From Letharia columbiana (taxonomy: Eukaryota > Ascomycota > Lecanoromycetes > Lecanorales > Parmeliaceae): a stretch of DNA of 64,000 nt. The position numbers and the translations under genes were made by a program. A model generated the notes under the pieces. It was given only the letters and a program-made list of their open reading frames with translations. It made no database searches and was not told the origin of the DNA. Shown here piece by piece: positions 49,847-61,699 of the stretch. The stretch is from positions 1,406,501 through 1,470,500 of the forward strand of contig NW_023501040.1 of NCBI RefSeq assembly GCF_014066305.1, given 5' to 3'. How positions within the stretch are numbered: the first letter of the stretch is position 1; each line of letters begins with the position of its first letter.

Positions 49847-52800
49847 ATGTGTGGTACAACTCCTGATTCTGTTTGCGAGACACCTTGCCTGTAAGTGGGC
49901 ATACAGTCACACATCCTCGCAGATCATTAACAACTACCTCCAGACCCATGTTGGGTCTACCGCGCACGATGAATGGTACAACACCCATTTCTGCCCGCGA
50001 AGCACCTTGTGCGTGAGTGCTCAGTCCTTTGATCCTAAACGAAATACATGTTGACACCTATATGTCAGCTTGAGACATCTCATCCGCGACGGTGTCGATA
50101 GAAGGATCTTAGACTCCCTCTCTGAATATGGATGTCTACGCAATTTCCTCGAATGGGTCGAAATCGACCGTTCCCCCAATCCAGACATAGAAGAAGACGA
50201 GCTCAGGATGTGCCCTTTGATCTGGTGTCGCAAGACTTTTGACAGTAGAGAATTAGCAGCTCGTCACGTTCCCGATTGCCCTCGCCTTTCGACTGCGTGG
50301 TATTGGTGCCCGTTCCATAAGCGCCCCGAACGTTTCCTAAAGTGTAACAAACTCTGCGAGAATGATCCGAAAGTCAGGTTTCGAAACAAAGACAATAAGC
50401 TGGCTGAAAGGTTTCTCAATTGGGTCTGTCGCAGACGCTCTGAGAAAAGATCAGGTCTGTACTCGGCTTCTTCACCATTGAAGTACAATAATACTAACGA
50501 ACCCATGCTCCAAAAGCCGAACTGAAGGAGCAAAGAGCCTTGGATGGAGGCATGCGGCAAGGATGGAAGGAAGAGCTTGGCACAGGTCTTGACAATCAAA
50601 GATTCGAATCGCCTGGATCGGCCCTAAACTCGTCCCGGGCCAACGACTGTCCTATGTTGACGGGATGGTCAGATGAAAAAGCAAGATACCCAGGCGTCCG
50701 AGTTGCCGAAATACGTGACCCTAACGTCTGTCTTCCGGAGCTAGCATCACGCCAAAGCGTCGTAGGGCCAATTCACGAGATGTGCGACCCTTTTTCAGCA
50801 CTCTCACACGAGATGTACGACCCCTCATCTCCCCCGAAAATTTCTTTGGCGTCGTCCAAGCGGAAAGACTCACCAGAGCTTCTACATCCGATCAACAGCG
50901 AATCTGGTCGGCCAAGCTTGTGGCAAAAAACGCACGGAACTCCAGCCATTGATATTCGTTTGTCTACCGCTAAGCGATCCAGCAATGGCTGGCCTGATAC
51001 CCATGAAACAGGGAGCACGATCTCATCTGTAGATCAGGAAGCTTCCGAGGCGTATGATCTCTGCAGAATACCAAGCCCCGGGCCTAGGCATACATCTATG
51101 GCGAACCCGGATCCCTATACACAGAGCGATAGTAAAAGATGCACAATCTTTGTGTCTACTGACATTTCGAGAGAGAGTAGCGACAGTTCCGGGGCATCGT
51201 TGGAGTCTCCTCGCGTTGAGACAATAATATCATCGTCACCAAGGCACAAACCAGTCGACCGGATTAGACCGTTACCCACGCCGCCTCAGCGCAAGTCTTC
51301 AAACTTGAACGGGCCGTTGCCGTCGGTTCCAAATTCGCCATTAACGACCAGTTCTTCCGAACGCTTTTCAGTCGTGAGCCGTAATCCTAGGTTGTCAAGC
51401 GGGACGTCTGTCTCCTATACTGATTCCGAGTTTGTGGGATGTGCCCCTACAGATGCGTCGACCGACACATTTTGGACGGCTCACGATTCGATCTGGGAGT
51501 CCCAGAGGCGACACGAGCCATCACTCACGAGCTCATCTTCGACCGACAGCAAAGTTATGAGAGATGAGATACTGGCTGGCGATGCCTCGTCCGTGAATCG
51601 AACTCGTCCAAACGAACCAAGGAATCCTTATACATTCTGGAATACTGTCTCTCCAAGTACCCTTGCTCCTACTGCTACCCCTCCAGCCTCAAATGACGTC
51701 TCCCCAAGCTCTCAAAAATTTGGACTTTCCTCCCCCTGGTCATACAACTTCTCTCCAACAAGCCCAACAGTGAACTTTGTGTCTTCACCGTCAGGAGTTG
51801 CCTGTTCATCCACATTCACCCGCGAGGGACCAGATCCGGGAAGGGTAGAGCATCATAAAGACGCCACCAGCGGTGGGATATCTCTTGATTCATCGCCTTC
51901 AGGATCGACAACAAAAGATCTCGAGCATACACGCTCTGCTCGCAACAGCTCTGAGCCGGGTCTTCCAATTCAGCGTCCAGTCTCGCACCCAGCGGTCTCG
52001 ACAGCGTCTCGAGCCCCATGGCCAAAGGACATCCTGGCCCAACAGCATTCCCATTCTTTCTATCGTCCGTTCCAAATCAAAGAGTTTGACCCGTCGTCCG
52101 TCTGTGTTCAGCCTTCGCTCATGAGAATGGAGTCGACAGACTTGGCTGGCCCTATCCATTGGAGTGGTGTCGACGATTTATTAGAGTCAATGATAAAGTC
52201 AAATATGACACATGCCGAAGCCTCAAAGTCGTGGACCACCGCTTTCTTGCCCTCTGTATCTTCTTCTGCACCTCCGGCACGGGATATTGACATGGAATCG
52301 AGCTTCATGAGTGGGAGCATGGAGACAGTGAGACCAGAGATACCAGTGCCCCTTTTTACCTCGATCGACACGATGGCTGCTAATTATGGTCTCTGCAAGC
52401 TGCCATCGCCGACCTGCGATGGTGACCCGCACTATCCGTTCAACTCGTCGTTTTGCTCAGAAAGACAGCCTAGCGTCGCCTTGTGGAGTAGGAGGCATAT
52501 GGACGTTCCGCCATTACCTTTGTCCAGAAGCAACATCTTTTCATCGGGCTCCAGAGGTGAGGAGGCAATCTTGAACCCTCGGAGGTCCAGGCCGACGCCG
52601 GAGATGGTACCGCAGAGCCAGAGCAGAGAAGGACAAAGGAGCAATGGCGAAGCCGCAGGCTCCGAAAGTGAGGTTGCTTCAGCGCATCAACGCCGACCTC
52701 ACCTATCTAATGCTCTTGATTCACCATCTTCTACAAAGTCTCTGCCACATTGCTTCGATCATGGATCCCTCCTGGTGACTCATTCTGCACCAAAGCAGGT

Positions 52801-54401
52801 GCAGGTCCAAACACTCCAGGCATTGGTTGGCGCTGTGAACAAAGATTGGATGCAGAGGCTGGAATTAGACTCTGAGCTCTGGTTCCGTTGTGCTGCACTG
52901 CCGCCATGTGATTTGTTCGAAAAAGGCATCGGGACCCTGAGGGAATACTTTCGTGGCAGATTGGGACAGACCTTCGATGACGTCTTTGCGTTTATACATC
53001 TGGCATTTGCTGCCGCGTTTCTCTTACACTATCAGCAGGATTTTTATGGCTTGGATACTTTTTATTACGACGCTCTTCAGTGGCAGCATGCGCTTTCCGA
53101 CAAGGACGACAAGATCTTGTTTCTGAAGGTTATGAATCGTTGGTCGTGGCTACCTAAGATTCAGCCTACCCTGTTATTCAATAGCAGTCGCCATGCAAGC
53201 GTCGGAAGCAGCATCTCCCGGGAGTCACTCAACTGTAGCAACCAGGCAGACATGTTGGATGTATTAAGAAACAGTGAGGTTTTCAAAGGTTGCATTAGTT
53301 TCCTCGACGGCAAGCCAACACTTATTCCATTCAAGATTTAAGATGGCCATTCTAACCGACTTGTAGGTTTCGAGGAGGCAGATATTTGTGAAAGGAATGC
53401 TCAATATCCGCCCAAGGAATTGGCCGTATTTGCCCAGTCTCGGACCGACGAAATCGAGCACTTGATCGAGCATATCACTCGCCCGCTCCAGCATGAGCGC
53501 GGCGTAGAAGCTCTTCGAAGGATAGTGGTTGATACCGAGTTCCGAATAGCTTGTGGGTTATTGCAGGACCTGCGTGAAGTCGAGGTCACCTTGAATACCA
53601 GTGGTAGAGTAAGATGCAAGTCTTCATCAATTTGCTACTCATTCAGCTAACAAATTCCAGTGGAGCTCTGAGTCACCTGAAATGTTTGAAAGATATCACG
53701 ATATCGTCACAAACCAATGTAACAAAGCGCTGCCGTCGAGGGACTCAGACTGGTATCCAGCCTGGCGTAATGATCATTATATCGTCGACTTGGTCCGAGT
53801 ACTGGAAATGTCGAAATTGCAGGACAGACCCGACGCCCTTGAATCCACTTTCGAGCTTTGGCCAGATACCAGTGAGCTCGAAGTTATCTGTCCGACCCAG
53901 CCACTTTCCGATTCGCCTGCTCCTTGGTATCCAACAAATAATGGAGCTAGGACCCTCGACTCCTCTCAAATCAGCGACGTGCGTTGGAGGTCTACGGCTG
54001 ATTCAGAGAGACCCGAAGTCAGTACCCGGCCTACCTCGCTGACCACTTTGTCTCAAGCCTCCATCTCCCCAACGCCGCTAACTCCCAACACTCCAACAAC
54101 TTCAACTTTAAGTTGTCGAGAATGCTCCAAGGACTTCACGGGAAGCCCACAAGACGCCAGATCCAATTTTCGGCGTCATCAACGAACGTCCCCAAGACAC
54201 AATAAAAATGCAGGGCTCAAATGTCCCCATCCAGAATGTCGTATGAAGCCCCCCATGAGATCTGACAACCTAGGCCCGCATCTCAAGAAGAGACATCGGA
54301 TGTCCTCGTCAGAAAGAAGTGTCGCTATAGACCAAAGTAGACTATCGGCAAGGAGAGTGGACGATGATGGAATTGATCGACATAGGTCTCGTAGAAAATA
54401 G
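49847..54401 (+). CDS. Large C2H2 zinc-finger protein with two alternative first exons
   Basis: The main form uses exons 49969-50012, 50069-50454, 50517-53288, 53367-53608 and 53661-54401 (1394 residues). A second, similar 44-nt first exon at 49847-49890 also ends in phase 2 before GTAAGT and could replace the first. The N-terminus has a C2H2-like finger (CPLIWCRKTFDSRELAARH) then CPFHKRP. Residues 150-900 are Ser/Pro-rich and disordered. A conserved helical block lies near 880-1010 (LWFRCAALPPCDLFEKGIGT, FAFIHLAFAAAFLLHY, GCISF/GFEEAD). The C-terminus holds two fingers: CRECSKDF...NFRRHQR and CPHPECRMKPPMRSDNLGPH. This layout is common in Dothideomycetes and taken to be DNA-binding. Intron 50455-50516 has a weak donor and AAG acceptor but a perfect TACTAAC branch site at 50492-50498. 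Confidence 0.8.
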
Positions 54402-55400
54402 GCGTTCAGTTTCTTGTGCTGTCTTTCAAGAATGACTGAAAGCTATCGTTTCGATGGATTGGATTTCATGATCTATAAGACATTTCCTCAAGGACTAAGA
54501 TTCGATGTATAATCCATTTAGTTGCGATCTAATGAAACGATGAATTTATGACCTCAGACAAATCACATATGTGTTCCCGCCCCTGATGATACTCACCGAT
54601 TGACCCTTGATGTCTGATCTTTACTCGCCCTATGACTCCTTTACTGCGGTCACATCTTCTCATAGGCCCCCGAGCCTGCAGGATCTATCCCATCGGAGCC
54701 GGATAAAGTCAATCACGCTCTTGGAGGGATGACAAGGCTACCTGGCTCTAGGACCGCGAGTATGACCCAGATAGGAGAGCCTCATCATGATACGCTAAGA
54801 CAAATACAGCTCGAGTGGTGTCCTGAACTGGACTTTGGTGGCTAGAACGCGATGGCAAAGGCAACCATAAGGACTGTCCAGCGCATCGTTGGCCTCTAGG
54901 ACTACCGGGAGAACCTCGATCGAGACGTAGATACCAGAGCTTTGTCATGACATCTCAAGATAGGCGCGCGAGTACCGTCTCATGACACTTAGAAGGCGAT
55001 GGCAAAGGCATCCATAAGGACTATCGAGCGCGTCTTTCGCGTCTAGGACTGCTAGGACGTTCGGCGTCGACCGGTCAATTGCGTATGTCCCGCGGACGAA
55101 CAGGAAGCCAGGATGTATTCGCTAAAGATGGGGGAGACATATAAAGTAGCATGGGATCGCCACTGAGACTTCCAAGAACAGGAAAAGTAGCAGACATTCC
55201 GTCACAGGAATCGGACCAGAATACCGATCATCCCCTCGGAAGAGCTGTCAGAGTGGTACTGGACGCAGTCAGAAGCCTAGGACCCTAACCTCGGCACTCT
55301 TGATCCAAGCTCTTGACTTGTGCAAACGCTAGGCCAGCCATGCCGTTAGTGCGGTCTTTTCCTCCATTCGCCTCTCCCCTCCCCTCCTTTCCGTATTGCA
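54402..55400. other. Intergenic with an imperfect tandem repeat
   Basis: No gene is seen. Contains the 147-bp-spaced repeat listed separately. Frames are short. Confidence 0.45.
54825..55080. repeat. Imperfect tandem repeat, 147-bp spacing
   Basis: The core GCGATGGCAAAGGCAaCCAT (54849) recurs as GCGATGGCAAAGGCAtCCAT (54996), followed in both by AAGGACT.TC.AGCGC.TC.TT.GC.TCTAGGACT. Similarity fades on both sides. Confidence 0.6.
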
Positions 55401-55727
55401 ATGCAACTGACACGGCTTTCTTCTTTGACCATCAGGTCCCAATATCCTTCTTCTACACAAAGCCAATACACACAGAATCCGTATACACAGGACCAACACA
55501 CACAGAACCACTCCTCCAGTTCCTCCTCGGGTTCCGCAACTTCGCAGCTGGACCGATGGGTCAAGACGAAGGAGACGCATGAGCAGGTGGCCCTCGGGAA
55601 GAAGAGCTCGAGGCGGACGGCGGATACGATTGTCTTTTTGGATAACGCGGGACAAAGGATCGAGGGGGGCGCGAGAGGGTCCGGGGATGTAGAGGAGAGG
55701 GAAGTTGTGGAATGGGGGACAAGGTGA
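55401..55727 (+). CDS. Small hypothetical protein
   Basis: An ATG at 55401 opens 108 codons: a Ser/Thr/Gln-rich start with repeated TQxxYTQ-type residues, then a more ordered basic/acidic half (SQLDRWVKTKETHEQVALGK, RRTADTIVFLDNAGQ) that reads like a real conserved segment. It could be a complete small protein or the last exon of a gene whose upstream exons I did not find. No family is recognised. Confidence 0.4.
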   Translation: MQLTRLSSLTIRSQYPSSTQSQYTQNPYTQDQHTQNHSSSSSSGSATSQLDRWVKTKETHEQVALGKKSSRRTADTIVFLDNAGQRIEGGARGSGDVEEREVVEWGTR

Positions 55728-56308
55728 TGAGGGAGTAGGTGGGAGCTGTACTGATGTGTGTTTTTTTTATTCACGGTCTATACTAAGGGGGTTTCCGCTC
55801 CGGTTCGGTGTTGGAAGAGGAGGAATTGGGGTCCAGTGCACTTCGGAAGTAGGCTTCTTGGTACGAATCTTATGAGATATGAGTATTTTGGGCGTATGAT
55901 TCTCGTACGTGTTTGACCGATATTTTTCTCATAAGTGCGGTTGCTTGGCTGGTATGTTGTGTAGCCGGGCAGCTGGAAAGCGGACAGTGCCATTCTTGAC
56001 TGCTATATGAACGGTCGAAGCGTGTCTGTGTTCAAAGTGATCTCGTGATCTTCTGATAATAATAATGTAATCTCCGCTCGCGCTTTGCCTATGTCCAAAC
56101 CCGTGCACTTCCGGAACTGTTTGGCGCTATGTGGATTACTCATCCGTCTTCCCCATGACTGCTTGTACTACTTACTCTGTACTCCCTCATAAAAGCCTCC
56201 GGAATGTTACAACTGGAAAGTTTCGTCCCCCCTCTCTCTCCATATAATCTAGCTCGTTTAGTCCTGTTGACATCTCATCAACACTGACCTCTCATACCAT
56301 TGTCAACA

Positions 56309-56985
56309 ATGACTCTCTTCCACCCGGTCGAGTTGCTCCTGCAGTGGATCTATCCCTTCGATGAACGGAATACCGCCCGGGACAGCCCGATGCAAGTCCT
56401 AGCCCTGGGCTTTTCTCGCTGCGGTACCGAGTCGCTGAAATTTGCGCTTGAGGATCTGGGATACAAGAGTGTGTATCATGGCTTCGAGGTCAAGGGTGAC
56501 CAAAGCATGGTTTGGACTCGACTGTGGGATGCCAAGGCCGACGATCCTGGTCGGGAGGTTGGTGTGGAGGACTTTGACAAGCTGGTTGGGAATTACGGGG
56601 CTGTCACCGATGCGCGGTGTAATATGTTTGGCAAGGAACTGATCAAGGCGCATCCGAACGCTAAGGTTGGCTTGCCCTTTGAGCTTTGACATACTCATGG
56701 CTGGTGTGTTGCCTCGCTCTCCTGCTTTCGATACTTTATGGTGAAGTGTTTGAGGACGTCCCAATTGATGCTAATCATGGCAAAAGGGAACCCTTGTGCG
56801 CTTTCCTCGACAAACCGGTGCCGGAAAAGGCTTTCCCGAGCGGTAATGCGCCCCCCTCGTTTGCGAAGCGGATCGCGGAGAGGAGAAAGCCGCAGTACAG
56901 ACACGCGGCTGTCAACCTGGCCAAGACTCTCGGAGTGATGGTGGCAGTCATTATTGCGGTGTGGATGGCACATACCAAGACCTGA
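56309..56985 (+). pseudogene. Sulfotransferase-like (P-loop NTPase) gene with internal deletion
   Basis: The first part (56309-56665) matches fungal Sulfotransfer_4-type proteins: MQVLALGFSRCGTESLKFAL (nucleotide-binding start), LGYKSVYHGFEV, and KELIKAHPNAK. The last part (about 56740-56985, another frame) matches their C-terminus: REPLCAFLDKPVPEKAFPSG and a terminal membrane helix (LGVMVAVIIAVWMAH). The central 70-80 residues expected between them, with the arginine-rich and DxxEWY-like region, are missing; only about 75 bp separate the halves. The gap could be read as a short intron, but the product would still lack the core of the fold. I therefore call it a probable deletion derivative. 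A transcript would tell which. Confidence 0.6.
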
Positions 56986-57069
56986 GAGTGCCAAGTTTCT
57001 TGCCCAGCATGCCAATACTGGTACCATGGATCGCAGCGGCGACTAGATAATATCCGAGTACCATCCGAA

Positions 57070-57340
57070 TTCTATCAATCCTGCCCTCCCTTCTTCCAAA
57101 ATTTGCCTCGTGCTTTCGCCAAAGTCCGATCGTCTCTTCCTCCTGATCGCGGTCCCCTGCCTCTCCAATTCTGCCCTCTTTTCCTTTAATATATCCTCTC
57201 TCCGTTCCTCATTGCCTCTTCCTCCAGATTTCGGTCCTCTCCTCCTTCAGTTCTGCCTTCCCTTCGTTCAAATTCCCACTCCCCGCTCCTTCAATACTGC
57301 TCTCACATCCTCCAGCTTCTCCCTCCATTTCCCCAAGCAT
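57070..57340. repeat. Polypyrimidine minisatellite
   Basis: Four degenerate units of about 55-60 bp share a TTC.A.TtCTGCC.TC core (near 57077, 57165, 57247 and 57292) in a strand with almost only C and T. No coding signal. Confidence 0.45.
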
Positions 57341-57444
57341 AGCCTCCCAACTCCGATATGGGTGGCGGCTGCTGAGAACCTTGAATACGCTACAAGCGTG
57401 GAAGGGGTTGTACGCAGTCACGCAGGTCCATCTGGAGCTGTCTC

Positions 57445-58497
57445 TTAATAGTAGTCGTCGCTGTCATAGGGGTCGACATAATCCAAAGGAGCGTTCTCGA
57501 GACTCTCATCGCCGATGTATTGTGAGCGTGGTCTATATTCCCACTCAAAAACGGAGTCTCTATGTGGCCATACCTTCTCGAAGATGTCGAAATGAGGGTT
57601 AGAAATCCAGTGACCGTATCCGCACAGTCTATCCAGCTTGTCATGGGAGTTGCTGCCATCAACGTATTTCAAGTCTTCCTCGTTCTCTGCTATGGCTTCT
57701 TCAATGGTCTTGATGACCAACTTCTGATGTGCATGATCAAGTGACTTGATCTGCATCATCACGTCCTCGGTGTCTCGCTTCGACTCTTGCAGGCTCACAT
57801 CCTCGTTTAGGGAAACAGGTAGATGTATTTGTACTTTGGCGACGTTTGGCAGGAGCTTGAATAGGTCGAGGATATGTAGAACGTCCGAAGGCAACCGTTT
57901 TGGATTACAACTCATGTCCATTGTCCCCCGAGGCTCGCCGTCGAGTGACCACGTCGCGTACTGGTTCTCCATGAAGTGAAGGGATAGGTTCTGTACGCAG
58001 GAAGCCCCTTGTAGATCGGAACAGACCTTCTGAACTTGTCTCCAGACGCGTATCATGTCGGTATACCGGTCGGGGTGTGCAGGATAGATTTCGATCCTGA
58101 GGTGTGCGATGCCGTCATAGTCCAGTGGCTTGCCCCTGGCCCGAAAACACGAGACCGCGAGACCATCGAATGTGGCATCTTGCCAACATATCCGTAGGTT
58201 GAATGTAGTTTCATGTCGGAGGAGGTCCTGGACTTCCGCGTTCACCGCCTTGCTGACTTGCAGTATCTCAGCCGGGGGTTTTTCCCAGTCGCAAGTGTCA
58301 AGGACCATTTCGTGGATTTCTGCGGGTGAGGGGGAATACCGATCGAGTAGGTAGTCTCTGTAGACCTGTAGACGTATTTCCACGGGGAGGCGCATGAAAG
58401 GGAAAGGATGCGCGACAAAAGTATCTGCGGGAGATGGTGGGGACTGGGCAGCACTTTCGTAGTGGTCTGGGACAAATCTAGTCCATGTGAGTGCCAT
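57445..58497 (-). CDS. F-box-like fungal protein
   Basis: The frame from ATG 58497 (MALTWTRFVPDHYESAA) encodes 350 residues; it is open further upstream, but that part is Ser/His-rich leader and not family-like. Residues about 30-75 carry FPFMRLPVEIRLQVYRDYLL, the F-box-like helix found at the start of many fungal proteins of unknown role (LPxEIRxxIY). The rest resembles their C-terminal half, with repeated strands and helices (IAHLRIEIYPAHPDRY, KRLPSDVLHILDLFKLLPNV), and ends in an acidic tail (DPYDSDDYY). F-box proteins bring substrates to SCF ubiquitin ligases, but many of these fungal ones have no shown function. Single exon, apparently intact. Confidence 0.65.
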   Translation of the reverse strand: MALTWTRFVPDHYESAAQSPPSPADTFVAHPFPFMRLPVEIRLQVYRDYLLDRYSPSPAEIHEMVLDTCDWEKPPAEILQVSKAVNAEVQDLLRHETTFNLRICWQDATFDGLAVSCFRARGKPLDYDGIAHLRIEIYPAHPDRYTDMIRVWRQVQKVCSDLQGASCVQNLSLHFMENQYATWSLDGEPRGTMDMSCNPKRLPSDVLHILDLFKLLPNVAKVQIHLPVSLNEDVSLQESKRDTEDVMMQIKSLDHAHQKLVIKTIEEAIAENEEDLKYVDGSNSHDKLDRLCGYGHWISNPHFDIFEKVWPHRDSVFEWEYRPRSQYIGDESLENAPLDYVDPYDSDDYY

Positions 58498-60227
58498 TGT
58501 CGGTGATGGGTATTTCGTAATGTTGTGGCGATGAAGCTGCAAGGTTAACCGGAGTGAGAGTCGAGAAGACGACGCTGAGCAGTGGTGTAAGTTCTGGAGG
58601 CGAGAGGATGAATGTCGAGTAAACTTCGAGAAGGCGAGGTCAAGCAATGGTATGTTGTATGTATTCTGAAAACAGTGACTCTTAATTTTCATAGGATGAG
58701 TCACAGCTTTGCCCTACAACAACGATGCCAAGGAGAAAAATCTGAGAGAGCAAATTTGAGTGACTAGTGGTACGATAATGATGTAGGTAGGTAACAGTAC
58801 TCGTACTCGTCCTGGTGTGAAGGCAAGGACTGTGCGATTTGAGCCGAGGGAATGCTCCTCAACAATAGAGTCCGTAGGAATTAGTTGGAAGCAGGTCAAC
58901 TGCAATTTCGAAACCACTTTGCGTTGCGAGAGGTTTTGGCAGGATTCTTGGCGCTCGGGACTCTTGCTGGTGTTGCCCAGAGCAAATTTTACGTACCCAT
59001 CGGTAGAGCCTACGGTACGGAGGTTTGCACCAAAAGTGCTGCACATCAAGTACGAGACCTACCACTGCGTCAATATTTCGGATAACGCCCCGCCTGAAGG
59101 GCTATCTGGACAGTGCGCTTAGTTCTGCTTAGGGAAGATGCCTGGCGTCGACGGTGAAATCCACGGTCGCTGTGCACATGGACGGAGCTATTTGGGAAGA
59201 TTATTTCGGCCTAGCCTCGAAAGACAGACGGCGCTCGGTGGCAAGTGTTTGAGTTATGGAGACAAATCCAGGAGTCGAAGCGCACATTGGACTTCCTGTA
59301 GTGTTCACTAACCCATGATAGGGTTTCAATGGACGCTCCATTGGACTCGTTCTGGGCGCAGAGTTTGGGCTTGATGCCTACGCTGGATTCCGACGTCACA
59401 GAGCGCACCGCTACCGCGTGGTAACCTTCACTTCCAGAAAATATTTTGGACATGGATTTTGGGCTTGAAGTGCGCGTTTGGCTCCGCTCTTGTAACCATA
59501 AGCGGTGCTTGAAATCATTACATTTCGGAAATGAACCGAGAGACGACCCCATACCTGTAACAATGAGCCATCGGCTCGAAGCAACTTTCGGCCGCACAAT
59601 TGAGGCGGCTACCCCGTACATACTGCCCTGAAACTTCCGAGCGGTTGAAACCCCGACGGCTTCGGCGCGTTCCGATGTCCCCGACGCATGTTTCAGTCTA
59701 CAGTATGGTATCGGCAGCTTCTGAAATATATGCCTTGATAAGTTTCGGGCCAGCAACCTAGGCCCTCGATCAACGGAAACAGCCAAAACGCACTGTTTGA
59801 TGGACGACTCTGCGGGGATCAAATCCTGGTCTCTGGCAAGCGGAGGGACCAAAGCCAATGCCTTGGACAGCAGCTACCTGCCATAGAAGACTCGACTGTG
59901 ACTTTGTTCGCTTCCGTGTGTCAGCATCGTGGCGTGGGGTAGGGAGAAGCACGAGCTAGCACTACGAAAATCGTCCTTGGTCCCCTAAAACGCATCCCGT
60001 TTTTTAGGTGTGTTGCAGAATGGCATGAAGCATTCCATGAAACGGAGAAGAATCGGGCAGCGAGCACAGGTCTGTATAAAAGGCTGTCCCCATGTTCTCG
60101 ATATTGTTCTTCATAGAACTTCAGCCTCTCTTACAGACATCTGCAAGAACAATAACAGCAATCTCATCCAAAATCAAACTCACCCCAAGACATCCTGCTC
60201 ATAATACGCATCCTGAACACCCAGGAC
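58498..60227. other. Intergenic, no supported gene
   Basis: The longest frame (59211-59858, minus, 215 codons) starts at TTG and has a random-looking translation. No repeats or RNA genes were seen. A CA-rich leader precedes the gene at 60228. Confidence 0.4.
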
Positions 60228-60956
60228 ATGGATCATCAATACCTCCTTTCCCCTCATGTGGATGCGTCGCCATCACCCGTCAGCGATGTGCCATCGCCCG
60301 TCAGCGACGTATCTCCCCTTGAACCCAAGCACAAAGCGATCATTATCTTCTTCAAATACTTTGTCGATGTGGCCACCACGAAAGCCAGCACAAGCACTGC
60401 TGAAATCGAGCGCCTCCTGCCTGAATCTTCGGCTGCCGCCAGCGAGTTTCTCAAGCGACTATACAATGTCGAGGTTCGAGCAAGTTCCATCGACACATAC
60501 TGGCGTCAAGCCAAGGAAAATGCCGTAGAGCGTAACATCACTTGGGACGAGAACGCTGTGGCTCAGATCATTAGCAGCCAAGTGAAGGATGACGATACAT
60601 TTGACGAGGTCAATTCTTTCCTGCAACACCATGCTGGTGTAAGTTCCAGTGAACCATTTTTCTTCCTCTCATTGGCATCCGCTGACAGCTCCCACAAGGA
60701 CGAACGCCTCTCCGAAACGACAGAGTGGATAATATCGAAGGCATGGCAAGCCTTATCCGATCCGCAGGGCAACGTCCCCTTGCGAACCTACTGGAAGGAG
60801 ATCAACCGAGGCCGACGCGGTCCTCCTAGCATTCCAGATCCCCCACTGGAGCAGGTGTCTGACGAATCTCCAACCCCTCTGGTCATTCCTTCCAGTCTCC
60901 TTCAACGCGACGCCGATCGCGCTCTCGAGAATGGTCGCTCTGGAGACGCAGACTGA
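60228..60956 (+). CDS. Hypothetical protein, 242 residues
   Basis: An uninterrupted frame from ATG 60228. The N-terminus has a short tandem repeat (SPVSDVPSPVSDVSPLEP; an 18-bp unit in the DNA). The middle is helical and charged with aromatic residues at regular places (HKAIIIFFKYFVDVATTK, RLYNVEVRASSIDTYWRQAK, ETTEWIISKAWQALSDP). The C-terminus is polar. No signal peptide, membrane segment or known domain. Codon use resembles that of real genes in the window, and no comparable frame exists on the other strand. Confidence 0.55.
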   Translation: MDHQYLLSPHVDASPSPVSDVPSPVSDVSPLEPKHKAIIIFFKYFVDVATTKASTSTAEIERLLPESSAAASEFLKRLYNVEVRASSIDTYWRQAKENAVERNITWDENAVAQIISSQVKDDDTFDEVNSFLQHHAGVSSSEPFFFLSLASADSSHKDERLSETTEWIISKAWQALSDPQGNVPLRTYWKEINRGRRGPPSIPDPPLEQVSDESPTPLVIPSSLLQRDADRALENGRSGDAD

Positions 60957-61699
60957 TCTCAGACGGACCGGTACCTTTGGGTTGATCACTGGGTAGATCT
61001 GGGAAGCCGTTGTGCAATGGGTTTGCGTCTGCGTGGTAGACAAACACACTCTTTCAATTGGCGGCGTTGAGGCCATATGATGCAATGGTACTGGCACTAA
61101 ATACTCGGTTAGCACACGCTTTTCACAGTTGTATCTAGAGCAAGATGAAGCAGACTTTGCGCTTCCCTAGTACAATACCACACTCCTTTGTAATTGCTTC
61201 TTCTGGATTTGGCTGGGTCAGACGAGGTATCAGCAAAAGTGCCGGTTCAAGCTCGAGCATGGACAATAGGAGCATGCACTACATGACTTTTCCCAAGGTC
61301 TTACGCTCTTCCCGAAGCAATCTGCGTCATATTCGGCAAGCTCTTTTCGGGCTGGTTCCTAGAAGTAACGCGCTGTCGGAGGCAAATCACATTCATGAGC
61401 GACACCTTTCTCTGGGAGCACCCTCAAATAACACGCTTTCTTTTGAGAAGCAACCAGAGTCATTAGTGACATGTTTCTCTGGGAAGCACACACTGGCATG
61501 CTGTTGGAAGCAACCACAACCACAAGCGACATGTTTTGTTGCGTGAGAAGACCAGAACTAACACGCTATCGAAAGCAACCACAGTCACAAACGACGTGTT
61601 TTTCCGGGAGAAGCCCAAAGGTAACGCGCTGTCGAGAGCAACCACAGTCATAAAGTGGGAATATATCCAATCTACTTTTGGTGAAGCAATCGAGTCACT
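60957..61699. other. Intergenic, mostly the 63-bp repeat array
   Basis: No gene is seen. 61355-61655 is a degenerate 63-bp repeat listed separately. It lies directly downstream of the methyltransferase stop codon. Confidence 0.5.
61355..61655 (+). repeat. Degenerate 63-bp repeat array, forward copy
   Basis: At least four units of about 63 bp with the consensus AACaCGCTgTCGgAAGCAACC, then ACAGTCACaAgCGACATGTT, then TtTCtGGGAGAAGCCCA. Two units are exactly 63 bp apart (61577 and 61640); the earlier ones carry small indels. 63 bp equals 21 codons, and the plus frame gives a repeating ALSxATTVTxDxFFREKPK-like peptide, so the array may derive from a coding repeat. Confidence 0.7.

Noticed and set aside
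59211..59858. Minus frame of 215 codons
   Set aside because: Starts at TTG, random-like sequence, no splice partner.
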